Shown here: piece after piece, positions 1 to 6,761 of the stretch
How the letters are laid out: the number at the start of each line of letters is the position of its first letter
How positions within the stretch are numbered: the stretch's first letter is position 1
Program-made: the position numbers and the translations under genes
The notes under the pieces: model-generated
Told to the model about the DNA's origin: nothing
Databases searched by the model: none
The model's input: only the letters and a program-made list of their open reading frames with translations
Source of the DNA: Bacillota bacterium
Lineage (GTDB): Bacteria; Bacillota; Dethiobacteria; DTU022; JAAZDU01
Assembly: GCA_012512665.1 (NCBI GenBank)
Contig: JAAZDU010000127.1
Coordinates: 1-7,072, forward strand
Length of the DNA stretch: 7,072 nt
Direction of reading: 5' to 3'

Positions 1-267
1 GATGATAGCCATGCCCAGGGTAATGAACAAAATGGCAAATAGTTCAAAAGTTTTGGGGGCAAAAAAAAGTAAAGTCACAACAAGGGAAAAAAGAAACACA
101 ACCCCCCCCATAGTCGGCGTCCCAGCTTTGCTGAGGTGCCTGCGAGGACCATCTTTTCTGATCTGCTGACCAAACTGCTGACGGCGGGCAAAAGCAATAT
201 ACAAAGGACATAATATTAAACTTATAATAAAAGCTAAACCGGTGCTAAGATAAAAAACAGTATTCAT
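1..267 (-). CDS. mraY: Phospho-N-acetylmuramoyl-pentapeptide-transferase MraY, N-terminal part (3' end outside window)
   Basis: MraY is the integral membrane enzyme that transfers phospho-MurNAc-pentapeptide from UDP to undecaprenyl phosphate, making lipid I at the inner face of the membrane. The window holds the first 89 codons, from an ATG at 267, and the frame is still open at base 1. The translation starts MNTVFYLSTGLAFI. It shows a first membrane helix (about residues 3-25), then the conserved family loop with QQIRKDGP (34-41), H44 and KAGTPTMGG (47-55), and then two further hydrophobic segments (about 55-70 and 76-89). The GTPTMGG signature near residue 50 is diagnostic of MraY. An AAAGGAG ribosome binding site lies 5 nt upstream of the ATG. 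The gene starts 23 nt after the murF stop, so it is presumably cotranscribed with murF. Full-length MraY proteins have roughly 320-360 residues, so about three quarters of the gene is missing here. Confidence 0.96.
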   Translation of the reverse strand, partial: MNTVFYLSTGLAFIISLILCPLYIAFARRQQFGQQIRKDGPRRHLSKAGTPTMGGVVFLFSLVVTLLFFAPKTFELFAILFITLGMAII

Positions 268-290
268 CCCTGCTCCTTTCTCTAAGCTGG

Positions 291-1682
291 CTACTGCAGC
301 AAGTGTTTCACAACATGCTCCAGCTGTAGCGCTCTTGACCCCTTTACTAAAACTACGGCACCAGGGCTAATGATTTTTGACAATATCTGCTTAATCTCGG
401 TTAAGTCTTTACAGCGAAAAATTTTATCTGGAGACATCCCTCCAGTAAGAGCACCTTTTTGATAGTGGTCACAAAAAGCCCCTGTTAAAACAAGGTGATC
501 CAAACCCTTGGCAGCAGCTTCAGCACCAATCTCCTGGTGAAATAACGCTGACCTAGCGCCTAATTCAAGCATATCCCCCAGCACCGCTATTAAGGGACGG
601 CCCTCAAAACCAGCCAGTACTTCCAGGGCAGCCCTCATCGAACTCGGGCTGGCATTATAGACATCGCTGATAATTTCAAAGCCTTTTGCGGAGCGCAGGA
701 TCTCGGTGCGCATGCCTGTTACCCGGGCATTTTTTAGACCTTCCTTCATACTCAAAAAATCTATTTCTAGCAAGGCCCCAACGGCTACTGCAGCCAGAGC
801 ATTATAAACATGATGCCTGCCAGGCAGGGGTACACTAAATTTTTCCCTCTCACCACCAGGAAAGCAAACAGTAAAATCAGTGCTATCCTTATTCAGTTTG
901 ACCTCCTTTTCTGCCCGAAAATGGCATTCCTCGGAAAAACCAAAAAAAACTGTCTTGGCTTCGGTGAGTAAGGCAAGGCGCCGGCAAAAAGGATCATCAC
1001 CATTAAGAAGAGCTATACCGTCTTTATCCAGCCAATAAATCAGCTCCCCTTTGGCACGGGCTATGCGCTCCTTACTTTCCAAAATCTCCAGGTGAGACTC
1101 ACCAATATTGGTGATAACAGCCATCTGGGGGTCAGCCAAAAAAGTAAGAAAAGATATTTCCCCTGGCGCCCTCATAGCCATCTCTAGGACAGCCACTTCA
1201 TGCCGGGCTGTTAATTCTAGCAGGGTAAGAGGCAACCCAATTTGGTTATTTAAATTACCTCTATTTTTAAGAGAAAGGTATTTCTGGCTAAGCACAGCAT
1301 GAATAAGGTCTTTGCTGGTTGTTTTTCCAGTGCTGCCTGTAACAGCAATTACTTTGGCTTGAAGTCTTTTCCTATGAAAGCGCGCCACATCCTGCAGGGC
1401 TCTTAAAGTATCCGGCACTTCTATAAAAATCTTGTCTCCGGGCGGCAGGTTGTCTTCCCGGCAAAAAGCAGGGGAGAAAAAGGAACCAACTGCCCCCTTC
1501 AAGAGAGCTTGCTTTAAAAAATCATGTCCGTTATGTTTTTCTCCTACCAGAGGAAAGAAAAGCGCTCCCTCTTTTATTGTCCTGGAATCAATAGAAATAT
1601 GGGTAACTTCCTGATCCATCCTACCTCGACAGAGTCTTCCCCCGGTAGCCTCAATTAGTGCTTGCACTGTCAATGGCATCAT
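291..1682 (-). CDS. murF: UDP-N-acetylmuramoyl-tripeptide--D-alanyl-D-alanine ligase MurF
   Basis: MurF is the cytoplasmic ATP-dependent ligase that adds the D-Ala-D-Ala dipeptide to UDP-MurNAc-tripeptide, completing the nucleotide pentapeptide. The 463-residue protein has the three-domain Mur ligase layout. The N-terminal substrate domain covers about 1-105 and includes DSR at 32-34. The central ATPase domain carries the P-loop VTGSTGKTT (114-122), NNQIG (145-149), E167 in LEMAMR, NIGESHLE (192-199), and the AKGEL lysine K211, which is the expected carbamylated position. The C-terminal domain has DVYNASPSSM (340-349), LGDMLELG (368-375) and VKGSR (446-450). The GSTGKTT loop and YNASP separate MurF from MurE and MurC/D. 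The length is normal and no key motif is missing. The gene begins ATGATG, and its first ATG overlaps the murE stop (ATGA). An AGGAGAGG site lies 8 nt upstream of the first ATG, inside murE. The second ATG is possible but changes only one residue. Confidence 0.97.
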   Translation of the reverse strand: MMPLTVQALIEATGGRLCRGRMDQEVTHISIDSRTIKEGALFFPLVGEKHNGHDFLKQALLKGAVGSFFSPAFCREDNLPPGDKIFIEVPDTLRALQDVARFHRKRLQAKVIAVTGSTGKTTSKDLIHAVLSQKYLSLKNRGNLNNQIGLPLTLLELTARHEVAVLEMAMRAPGEISFLTFLADPQMAVITNIGESHLEILESKERIARAKGELIYWLDKDGIALLNGDDPFCRRLALLTEAKTVFFGFSEECHFRAEKEVKLNKDSTDFTVCFPGGEREKFSVPLPGRHHVYNALAAVAVGALLEIDFLSMKEGLKNARVTGMRTEILRSAKGFEIISDVYNASPSSMRAALEVLAGFEGRPLIAVLGDMLELGARSALFHQEIGAEAAAKGLDHLVLTGAFCDHYQKGALTGGMSPDKIFRCKDLTEIKQILSKIISPGAVVLVKGSRALQLEHVVKHLLQ

Positions 1683-3169
1683 GGAGCAAGCCTCTCCTGC
1701 AATATTTTTCTGGCCGCCTCGCGGTCGCTAAAATGTATGGTCCGATCCCGGAAAATCTGATAATCTTCATGCCCCTTACCGGCGATAACCACTATATCAT
1801 CTTTGCGAGCTAAAGAAATAGCTTGCCGTATAGCTTCAAAGCGGTCTAAAATTACCTGGTATTCCTTTCCCTGGGAAACCATTCCTTCCTCCACTTCTCG
1901 CGCAATAGCTGCCGGATCTTCACTTCTGGGGTTATCAGACGTTAGAATGGCATAATCGCTGTAACTTGTCGCCACCCTCCCCATAAGAGGCCTTTTGGAA
2001 CGGTCCCTATCTCCCCCGCAGCCGAAAACAGTAATAATCCTGCCCACTGCTATTTCTTTCACCGCTGCAAGCAGATTCTCCAGCCCGTCCGGGGTATGGG
2101 CATAATCAACAATAACCATGAATTCCTGGCCGCAGTCTACTTTTTCGAAGCGGCCAGCTATTCCCTCAACTTCTTCCAACACGTCTTTGATCTGCTGAAG
2201 GTCTATATTTCGGCTTAAACCAACAGCAATAGCAGCCAGGGAGTTATAAACGTTAAATAAACCTGAAAGCTTTAAATGAAAAGTAGCCTGGCCCCAGGGG
2301 GAGTTCAGCTTAAAAGTAATTCCACCAGAAGAAGCCGTTACATCAAATGCATGCAGATCGGCATCACTGCGTAACCCATAGGTCAGGCGCTGTACTGATG
2401 ATTGGACGGCAATATAATCAAAATTGGGATCATCCCGGTTAAGAACTGCCAATTTAGCTCTTCCTTGTTTAAAAAATGAACCTCCTAAAGAAGCAAACAG
2501 CTTTCCTTTGGCCGCCCTGTAATCTTCAAAGGTCTGGTGGAAATCTAAATGATCTCCTGTAATATTCGTTAAAACCGCTACATCAAAATGGCATCCGGCC
2601 ACCCGATCCTGAGCCAGGGCATGTGATGATACTTCAAGAACAGCAGTTTGCACCCCCTGCAGCATCATCTCCTGTAAAAAATGCTGTAGATCAGATGCCT
2701 CCGGGGTGGTGGCCAGAGGGGGCCTCCTTTCCTCAGCAATCTTATAGCAAATGGTGCCAATTAATCCTGTTTTTTCGCCGGAAGACGCCAAAATTTTTTC
2801 AATGAGATGCGTGGTAGTAGTCTTGCCATTAGTACCCGTAACACCAATAAGAGACATTTTTTCAGATGGATAGCCGTAAAAATTGGCAGCTATATAGGGA
2901 AGGGCCCAGCGGACATTCGGCACCAAAATCCTGGTCCCCTTTGTTATCTTAACATCCTTTTCCGCCAAAACTGCTCTTGCACCTTTTTCTATGGCTTGCT
3001 GGGCAAAAACATGTCCATCGTGTTTTGTCCCCTGCAAGCAGCAGAAAAGAAAGCCGGGCTTTACCTTTCTCGAATCATAGGCAATGCCAGTAATTTCCCT
3101 GTTCTGGTCCCCATCAATTTTTTTAACATATAAACCACGAAGCAGTTCTGATAATTTCTTATCTGACAA
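1679..3169 (-). CDS. murE: UDP-N-acetylmuramoyl-L-alanyl-D-glutamate--2,6-diaminopimelate ligase MurE (TTG start)
   Basis: MurE is the cytoplasmic ligase that adds the third stem-peptide residue to UDP-MurNAc-L-Ala-D-Glu using ATP. Numbered from the TTG start (496 aa, close to the usual MurE length), the N-terminal domain contains YDSR (31-34). The ATPase domain carries GVTGTNGKTT (109-118), TTPEASDL (154-161), EVSSHAL (179-185), TNITGDHLDFH (201-211) and the AAK lysine K221, the expected carbamylated residue. The C-terminal domain has DYAHTP (355-360), the DNPR motif (412-415) and GKGHE (464-468). In characterised enzymes DNPR marks meso-diaminopimelate specificity rather than lysine, so meso-DAP peptidoglycan is inferred. 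The frame stays open upstream to a GTG at 3247. The TTG at 3169 is preferred because AGGAGAGGGG sits just upstream of it, family homology begins with LSDKKLSELL, and the 26 extra residues look unrelated to MurE. The stop TGA overlaps the murF start. Confidence 0.95.
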   Translation of the reverse strand: MSDKKLSELLRGLYVKKIDGDQNREITGIAYDSRKVKPGFLFCCLQGTKHDGHVFAQQAIEKGARAVLAEKDVKITKGTRILVPNVRWALPYIAANFYGYPSEKMSLIGVTGTNGKTTTTHLIEKILASSGEKTGLIGTICYKIAEERRPPLATTPEASDLQHFLQEMMLQGVQTAVLEVSSHALAQDRVAGCHFDVAVLTNITGDHLDFHQTFEDYRAAKGKLFASLGGSFFKQGRAKLAVLNRDDPNFDYIAVQSSVQRLTYGLRSDADLHAFDVTASSGGITFKLNSPWGQATFHLKLSGLFNVYNSLAAIAVGLSRNIDLQQIKDVLEEVEGIAGRFEKVDCGQEFMVIVDYAHTPDGLENLLAAVKEIAVGRIITVFGCGGDRDRSKRPLMGRVATSYSDYAILTSDNPRSEDPAAIAREVEEGMVSQGKEYQVILDRFEAIRQAISLARKDDIVVIAGKGHEDYQIFRDRTIHFSDREAARKILQERLAP

Positions 3170-3262
3170 TGATAATCCCCTCTCCTGGTAACTTTTATTA
3201 TAAACAGCGGGGGTTTGTTTTATGTGAGGATAAGCCCTAAAAATCACCAGTCATATTATAAC
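3170..3262 (-). promoter_or_regulatory. PBP-murE intergenic spacer with two TATAAT boxes, possible internal promoter
   Basis: This is the longest non-coding gap in the window, about 93 nt. On the minus strand it contains two exact TATAAT hexamers, at 3260-3255 (directly after the PBP stop codon) and at 3202-3197. The first has TTCTCT 17 nt upstream, a 3-of-6 match to TTGACA. The second has no recognisable -35 but would give a leader of about 20 nt that still holds the murE ribosome binding site. A promoter here would let murE-murF-mraY be expressed separately from the upstream division genes. The DNA is AT-rich, so chance occurrence is quite possible. No convincing terminator hairpin was seen. 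Confidence 0.25.
3177..3186 (-). promoter_or_regulatory. Ribosome binding site that selects the murE TTG start
   Basis: On the minus strand the sequence reads AGGAGAGGGG, ending 7 nt before the TTG at 3169. No comparable purine run lies at a suitable distance from the upstream in-frame GTG at 3247. This is the main reason to shorten the open frame. Confidence 0.75.
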
Positions 3263-5362
3263 TTATTGCTGAGGCGAAGAGAAGTATACTTTTATGCTGG
3301 TGCCTTTTTCCACCACTTCACCCGGAGGAGGTTCCTGCTCCACCACAACACCAGAACCTTCTATTTCAAAAGATAGATCCAGCACCTTTAGCACTTCTCC
3401 TACTTCTCTAATAGTTAGGCCATGCAGCGAGGGCAGGGTAATGCCATTTTCTGACTCCTGTTCTGAACCTTGCTGTAAAAAGACAATAACATTGCTTCTC
3501 AGCGGAACTTCGGTTCCAGCTTGAGGTATCTGCTTGGAAATAATGCTCCCTTCACCCACAGGCTTTAGCACCAAGCCCTCTGTATCGACAACCGCCGCCG
3601 CTTCATATAAGTCCATTCCCTGTAAATTAGGCACCAAAGTTGTTCTTATTTCTCTTTCAACTTGTTCTGTGGGAGCTATCTCCAGATATTTAAAGACATC
3701 GATCATAATGCGCCGAAAAATAGGGGCACTGATCTGTGACCCCCAGAGGGCTCCCTTGCGGGCACCATCAACAGCAATATAAAGGACTATTTGGGGATCT
3801 TCCACAGGGGCAAAGCCAATAAAAGAAAGGACATAATCTCCTGGAAGATAGCTCCCCTGAGGGCCCACTTTCTGCGCTGTTCCCGTTTTACCGGCAATAC
3901 GGTATCCCTCAATGGAAGCGTTGATGCCGCTACCATCCTGAACTACCTGTTCTAGTATACTGGTAACCCTCTCAGTTGTTTCTTGAGACAAAATACGCCT
4001 TATAAGCTGGGGATTATTTTGCTGGACTATCTTGCCCTCTGTATCCCTTATTTCCTTTACCAAGTAAGGTCGCAAGAGCTTGCCTCCATTGGCAATGGCT
4101 GAAACAAACATTACCTGCTGCAGCGGGGTGACAGTTATACCCTGCCCAAAGGAGGTAGTAGCAAGTTCAACCGGCCCTACCTGCTCTGGCTCAAATACCA
4201 ACCCCGTGGCCTCACCGGGATAATCTATACCAAGGGTTTCACCAAAACCAAAGGAGTGGATATAATGAAAAAGGGTCTCCTTGCCAAGCCTCTGCCCGAG
4301 TGTAATAAAAGCAGGGTTGCAAGACCCCTTTACTGCTTCCAGAAAATCTATACTGCCATGCCCACCAGACCAGCAGTGAATACGTGTATCAGCTACCTCT
4401 AAAGAGCCGCTGCAATAAAATGCTTCTGTTTCGCTATAAAGATTTTCCTCGATAGCTGCTGCCAAAGTAGCCACTTTAAAAGTTGAACCGGGTTCAAAAG
4501 AATCCGTCACAGAATAGAGGCGCCAAAAATCCTGATTATATTTTGCATATTCATTAGGGTCAAAGTCCGGCTTTCCGGCTGCAGCCAGCACCTCACCCGT
4601 TTTTGGATTTACGGCAAGGGCAATAATGCGATCGGGGCTATATTCAACCATTGCCCTTCCTAATTCCCTCTCCACTATAAACTGGATAGTCTCATCAACA
4701 GTAAGGTAAAGGCTTAATCCTTCTTTGGGTGAAATAAACTGGCGTACACCCGGAACCTCCCTTCCCCGCAAATCTGTCGGTGCCACAATTCTGCCATCTC
4801 TGCCCTGCAGTTCTTCTTCATAATATATCTCCAGCCCGCTCCATCCCTGATCTGTGCCCACAAAACCCAGCAGCTGAGAGAAAAGCGTACCATTTGGATA
4901 AAACCTTTTTGACTCCTGAGTAAAAGTAATGCCTGGAAGATTGTGCAGGCGCACTTCGTCTGCGGTTTCTGAAGAAACCATACGTTTTAAGTAGACAGCG
5001 GCCTTGTCCTGAGTCATAAGCTCATAGAGGCGACCAGTTTCAACTCCTAGAATAGGGGACAATATTCTGGCCGTCATCTCGGGGTCATCTATCTGAGGAG
5101 GTATAGCTACAACCGTTTCCGCTGTAGTATTACCAGCAAGAAGGCGTCCGCAGCGGTCATATATATTTCCTCGCGGGGAGCTTACAGGTATGCTCCTGTT
5201 CCACTGATCTCTGGCCTTTTCCGTTAGCTCATCAGCAACAACAAGTTGGATCCAACCCAGGCGAATTATTAAGGCAATAGCGAGCAGGAAGCAAAAGGAA
5301 AACATGAGCAAAAGCCTTTTTTGTATCATCATACGGGTTGGATGTCTTTTTCCATGAATCAT
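3263..5362 (-). CDS. spoVD: Class B penicillin-binding protein, SpoVD type, with two C-terminal PASTA domains
   Basis: This is a membrane-anchored D,D-transpeptidase that cross-links peptidoglycan on the outer face of the membrane, at the division septum or in spore cortex synthesis. Numbered from ATG 5362 (699 aa), a short basic cytoplasmic tail is followed by one membrane helix (about 17-42). Next come the class B dimerisation domain, with SPRGNIYDR (62-70) and RFYPNG (153-158), and the transpeptidase domain with all three catalytic motifs: STFK (293-296, nucleophile S293), SCN (347-349) and KTGT (492-495). Two PASTA repeats follow (about 576-632 and 643-694). Cysteines at 330 and 348 flank the active-site region, much as in B. 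subtilis SpoVD, and the SCN motif also favours SpoVD over PbpB. Two PASTA repeats and the absence of a second PBP gene here leave a vegetative FtsI-like role open. The gene starts 19 nt after the ftsL stop. An in-frame GTG at 5374 is less likely because it falls inside the ribosome binding site. Confidence 0.9.
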   Translation of the reverse strand: MIHGKRHPTRMMIQKRLLLMFSFCFLLAIALIIRLGWIQLVVADELTEKARDQWNRSIPVSSPRGNIYDRCGRLLAGNTTAETVVAIPPQIDDPEMTARILSPILGVETGRLYELMTQDKAAVYLKRMVSSETADEVRLHNLPGITFTQESKRFYPNGTLFSQLLGFVGTDQGWSGLEIYYEEELQGRDGRIVAPTDLRGREVPGVRQFISPKEGLSLYLTVDETIQFIVERELGRAMVEYSPDRIIALAVNPKTGEVLAAAGKPDFDPNEYAKYNQDFWRLYSVTDSFEPGSTFKVATLAAAIEENLYSETEAFYCSGSLEVADTRIHCWSGGHGSIDFLEAVKGSCNPAFITLGQRLGKETLFHYIHSFGFGETLGIDYPGEATGLVFEPEQVGPVELATTSFGQGITVTPLQQVMFVSAIANGGKLLRPYLVKEIRDTEGKIVQQNNPQLIRRILSQETTERVTSILEQVVQDGSGINASIEGYRIAGKTGTAQKVGPQGSYLPGDYVLSFIGFAPVEDPQIVLYIAVDGARKGALWGSQISAPIFRRIMIDVFKYLEIAPTEQVEREIRTTLVPNLQGMDLYEAAAVVDTEGLVLKPVGEGSIISKQIPQAGTEVPLRSNVIVFLQQGSEQESENGITLPSLHGLTIREVGEVLKVLDLSFEIEGSGVVVEQEPPPGEVVEKGTSIKVYFSSPQQ

Positions 5363-5370
5363 ATCCCCCT

Positions 5371-5378
5371 CCACCTCT
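5371..5378 (-). promoter_or_regulatory. Ribosome binding site that selects the PBP ATG start
   Basis: On the minus strand AGAGGTGG (part of a longer purine run continuing GAGGGGG) ends 8 nt before the ATG at 5362. The in-frame GTG at 5374-5372 is part of this same run and so cannot use it, which favours the ATG. Confidence 0.7.
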
Positions 5379-5381
5379 TAT

Positions 5382-5750
5382 TTAGCGGGAGGTTATCACG
5401 AGCCACTGTTCTTCATCAGGATACTGAAGCCCAAGTTCTTCCAGGGCTATGAGCTCAATACGCTCCAGAGAAGACAGTTTTTTTACCTCAACTTCCAGGC
5501 GGCTTTTTTCTTCTTGTAATCTGGCAATTTGCCCCTCTACCTGGTCGATCTCCAGTTTGAGGGCTACAAAACGGCAGTACTGGGCAATTAATAGCACCAT
5601 TACCATAAATACTAATACAAGCAGGACAATGGCTTTTGCTTTTATCTGCAGGTGTTTCTGCGGTACAGTATCTTTTTGTTTTCTTTGCTTATAATCAGGA
5701 ACCCGTACCCGCGCAGGGTAATAAGCGCTTCTCTCTCTTGCCACTAACAC
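5382..5750 (-). CDS. ftsL: Cell division protein FtsL (septum formation initiator/DivIC-like family)
   Basis: FtsL is a small bitopic divisome protein. In known bacteria it pairs with DivIC/FtsB through a coiled coil and helps activate septal peptidoglycan synthesis. The 122-residue product has a basic cytoplasmic N-terminus rich in Lys and Arg (1-39), a single membrane helix (about 40-57) and an extracytoplasmic heptad-like segment (about 61-96) with regularly spaced Leu, Ile and Val among charged residues. Its C-terminal stretch (97-122, with ERIELIALEELGLQYPDEEQ) resembles the conserved end of Firmicute FtsL proteins. FtsL sequences diverge strongly, so the name rests on this architecture plus the position between rsmH and a class B PBP gene. 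The start is a GTG, supported by AGGAAGGTGA 6 nt upstream. A second in-frame GTG two codons later is less well placed. The gap to rsmH is 28 nt. Confidence 0.9.
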   Translation of the reverse strand: MLVARERSAYYPARVRVPDYKQRKQKDTVPQKHLQIKAKAIVLLVLVFMVMVLLIAQYCRFVALKLEIDQVEGQIARLQEEKSRLEVEVKKLSSLERIELIALEELGLQYPDEEQWLVITSR

Positions 5751-5756
5751 ATTTAT

Positions 5757-5766
5757 TCACCTTCCT
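5757..5766 (-). promoter_or_regulatory. Ribosome binding site for the ftsL GTG start
   Basis: On the minus strand AGGAAGGTGA closely matches the anti-Shine-Dalgarno complement and ends 6 nt before the GTG at 5750. The overlapping ATG one base upstream is in another frame and meets TAG after one codon, so GTG is the initiator. Confidence 0.75.
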
Positions 5767-5778
5767 ACAACATTAGAA

Positions 5779-6738
5779 CTAAGAATCAAGTTTTTTAGCC
5801 GCCCTCAAGCGGGCACTTCTGGCCCTGGGGTTGCTCTGCACCTCCTGGGGGGAGGGCAGCACAGGTTTAGGGGTAATAACCTTCAAACGAGGCTTTTTAT
5901 TGCAGACACAGATAGGAAAGTGAGGAGGGCAACTACAGGAAAGGGCAGAGGCGGCAAAGGTCTTCTTTACAATTCTATCCTCCAGAGAATGGTAGGAAAT
6001 AACACAAATTATTCCGCCGGGTTTTAGTCTTTCTATGCCCTGCTTTAATCCTTCCTGCAGTTTTTCTAGCTCCCCGTTAACTGCAATACGAAGAGCCTGG
6101 AAAATTCTGCGGGCAGGGTGGCGCCCTTTCCTCCTGGCCCCGGCCGGTATTGCTTGCTTTATGATCTCAACCAGGTCGGACGCTCTTTCTATCGGCCCCT
6201 CCCTGGACCTGTGAGATACAATAAACGAGGCAATGCGCCTGGTCCATTTCTCCTCTCCATAGATATGAAAGATGTGAGCAAGTTCGTCTTCTGTAAGCTC
6301 TGCTAACAGTTGAGCTGCCGTTTTTCCTCTGGACTGGTCCATACGCATATCCAGGTAACTATCTCCTTTAAAGCTAAAACCTCTTTCAGCGGCTTCCAGC
6401 TGATAGGAAGACACCCCCAAGTCAAACACAATGCCATCTATTTCCTTAATGCCCAGCCTCTTAAGGATTGAATTTAAGTTAGCAAAATCATCATGAACTT
6501 CCTGGAATATGCCAGCAAAATCCTGTATCTTTTTTCTGGCTGCAACAATGGCATCAAAATCTTTATCGATACCGATTACAAACCCATCCGGCGCTACAAG
6601 CTTTGCTATCTCCCTGCTGTAGCCCCCGCCACCAAGTGTGGCGTCCACATAAACACCTCCAGGGTGGCATTGCAAATATTGAAGGGCTTCTGTCAGCATT
6701 ACTGGTTTATGATAATAGTTGTTTCTCAAAGGGGACAT
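5779..6738 (-). CDS. rsmH: 16S rRNA (cytosine(1402)-N(4))-methyltransferase RsmH (MraW)
   Basis: RsmH is the SAM-dependent methyltransferase that N4-methylates C1402 in the decoding centre of 16S rRNA. Numbered from the ATG at 6738 (319 aa, typical for the family), the protein shows YHKPVML (9-15), the SAM-binding motif VDATLGGGGYS (31-41), GIDKD (56-60), FDLGVSS (105-111), RGFSF (119-123), LDMRMD (129-134), the family signature RHPARRIFQALRIAVNGEL (206-224), SYHSLEDR (248-255) and a Cys-rich CSCPPHFPICVC (268-279). All family motifs are present. The start is uncertain. The frame opens at a GTG (6762) that overlaps the mraZ stop by one base but has no ribosome binding site. The ATG at 6738 has GGAG directly against it. 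A TTG at 6729 has that same GGAG at a good 9-nt distance. The enzyme identity does not depend on this choice. Confidence 0.95.
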   Translation of the reverse strand: MSPLRNNYYHKPVMLTEALQYLQCHPGGVYVDATLGGGGYSREIAKLVAPDGFVIGIDKDFDAIVAARKKIQDFAGIFQEVHDDFANLNSILKRLGIKEIDGIVFDLGVSSYQLEAAERGFSFKGDSYLDMRMDQSRGKTAAQLLAELTEDELAHIFHIYGEEKWTRRIASFIVSHRSREGPIERASDLVEIIKQAIPAGARRKGRHPARRIFQALRIAVNGELEKLQEGLKQGIERLKPGGIICVISYHSLEDRIVKKTFAASALSCSCPPHFPICVCNKKPRLKVITPKPVLPSPQEVQSNPRARSARLRAAKKLDS

Positions 6739-6742
6739 CTCC
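6739..6742 (-). promoter_or_regulatory. GGAG element near the rsmH start
   Basis: On the minus strand GTGGAG directly abuts the ATG at 6738, which is too close for normal initiation there. It lies 9 nt before the TTG at 6729, so it may point to TTG as the true rsmH initiator. The motif is short, so the support is weak. Confidence 0.35.
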
Positions 6743-6761
6743 ACGCAAACAAAAAATAGCA

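Noticed and set aside
1108..1302. Open frames on the plus strand within murF, murE, the PBP, ftsL and rsmH (for example 1108-1302, 2807-3133, 3534-3782, 6493-6759)
   Set aside because: They lie antisense to well-conserved genes, show no recognisable domain, and look like shadows of the real frames.
3201..3223. Imperfect inverted repeat (ATAAACA / TGTTTTAT) around a G-rich centre in the PBP-murE spacer
   Set aside because: The stem is AT-rich, short and needs a bulge, and no T-run follows in the transcribed direction. It is not a credible terminator or riboswitch.
3170..3247. A separate small upstream peptide or a genuine N-terminal extension of MurE from GTG 3247
   Set aside because: It has no ribosome binding site of its own and no similarity to MurE N-termini, and it contains the strong site used by the TTG start.
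3283..3292. Perfect 10-base palindrome AAGTATACTT near the 3' end of the PBP gene
   Set aside because: It lies within the last PASTA coding region, is short and AT-rich, and is unrepeated nearby. It is most likely chance.
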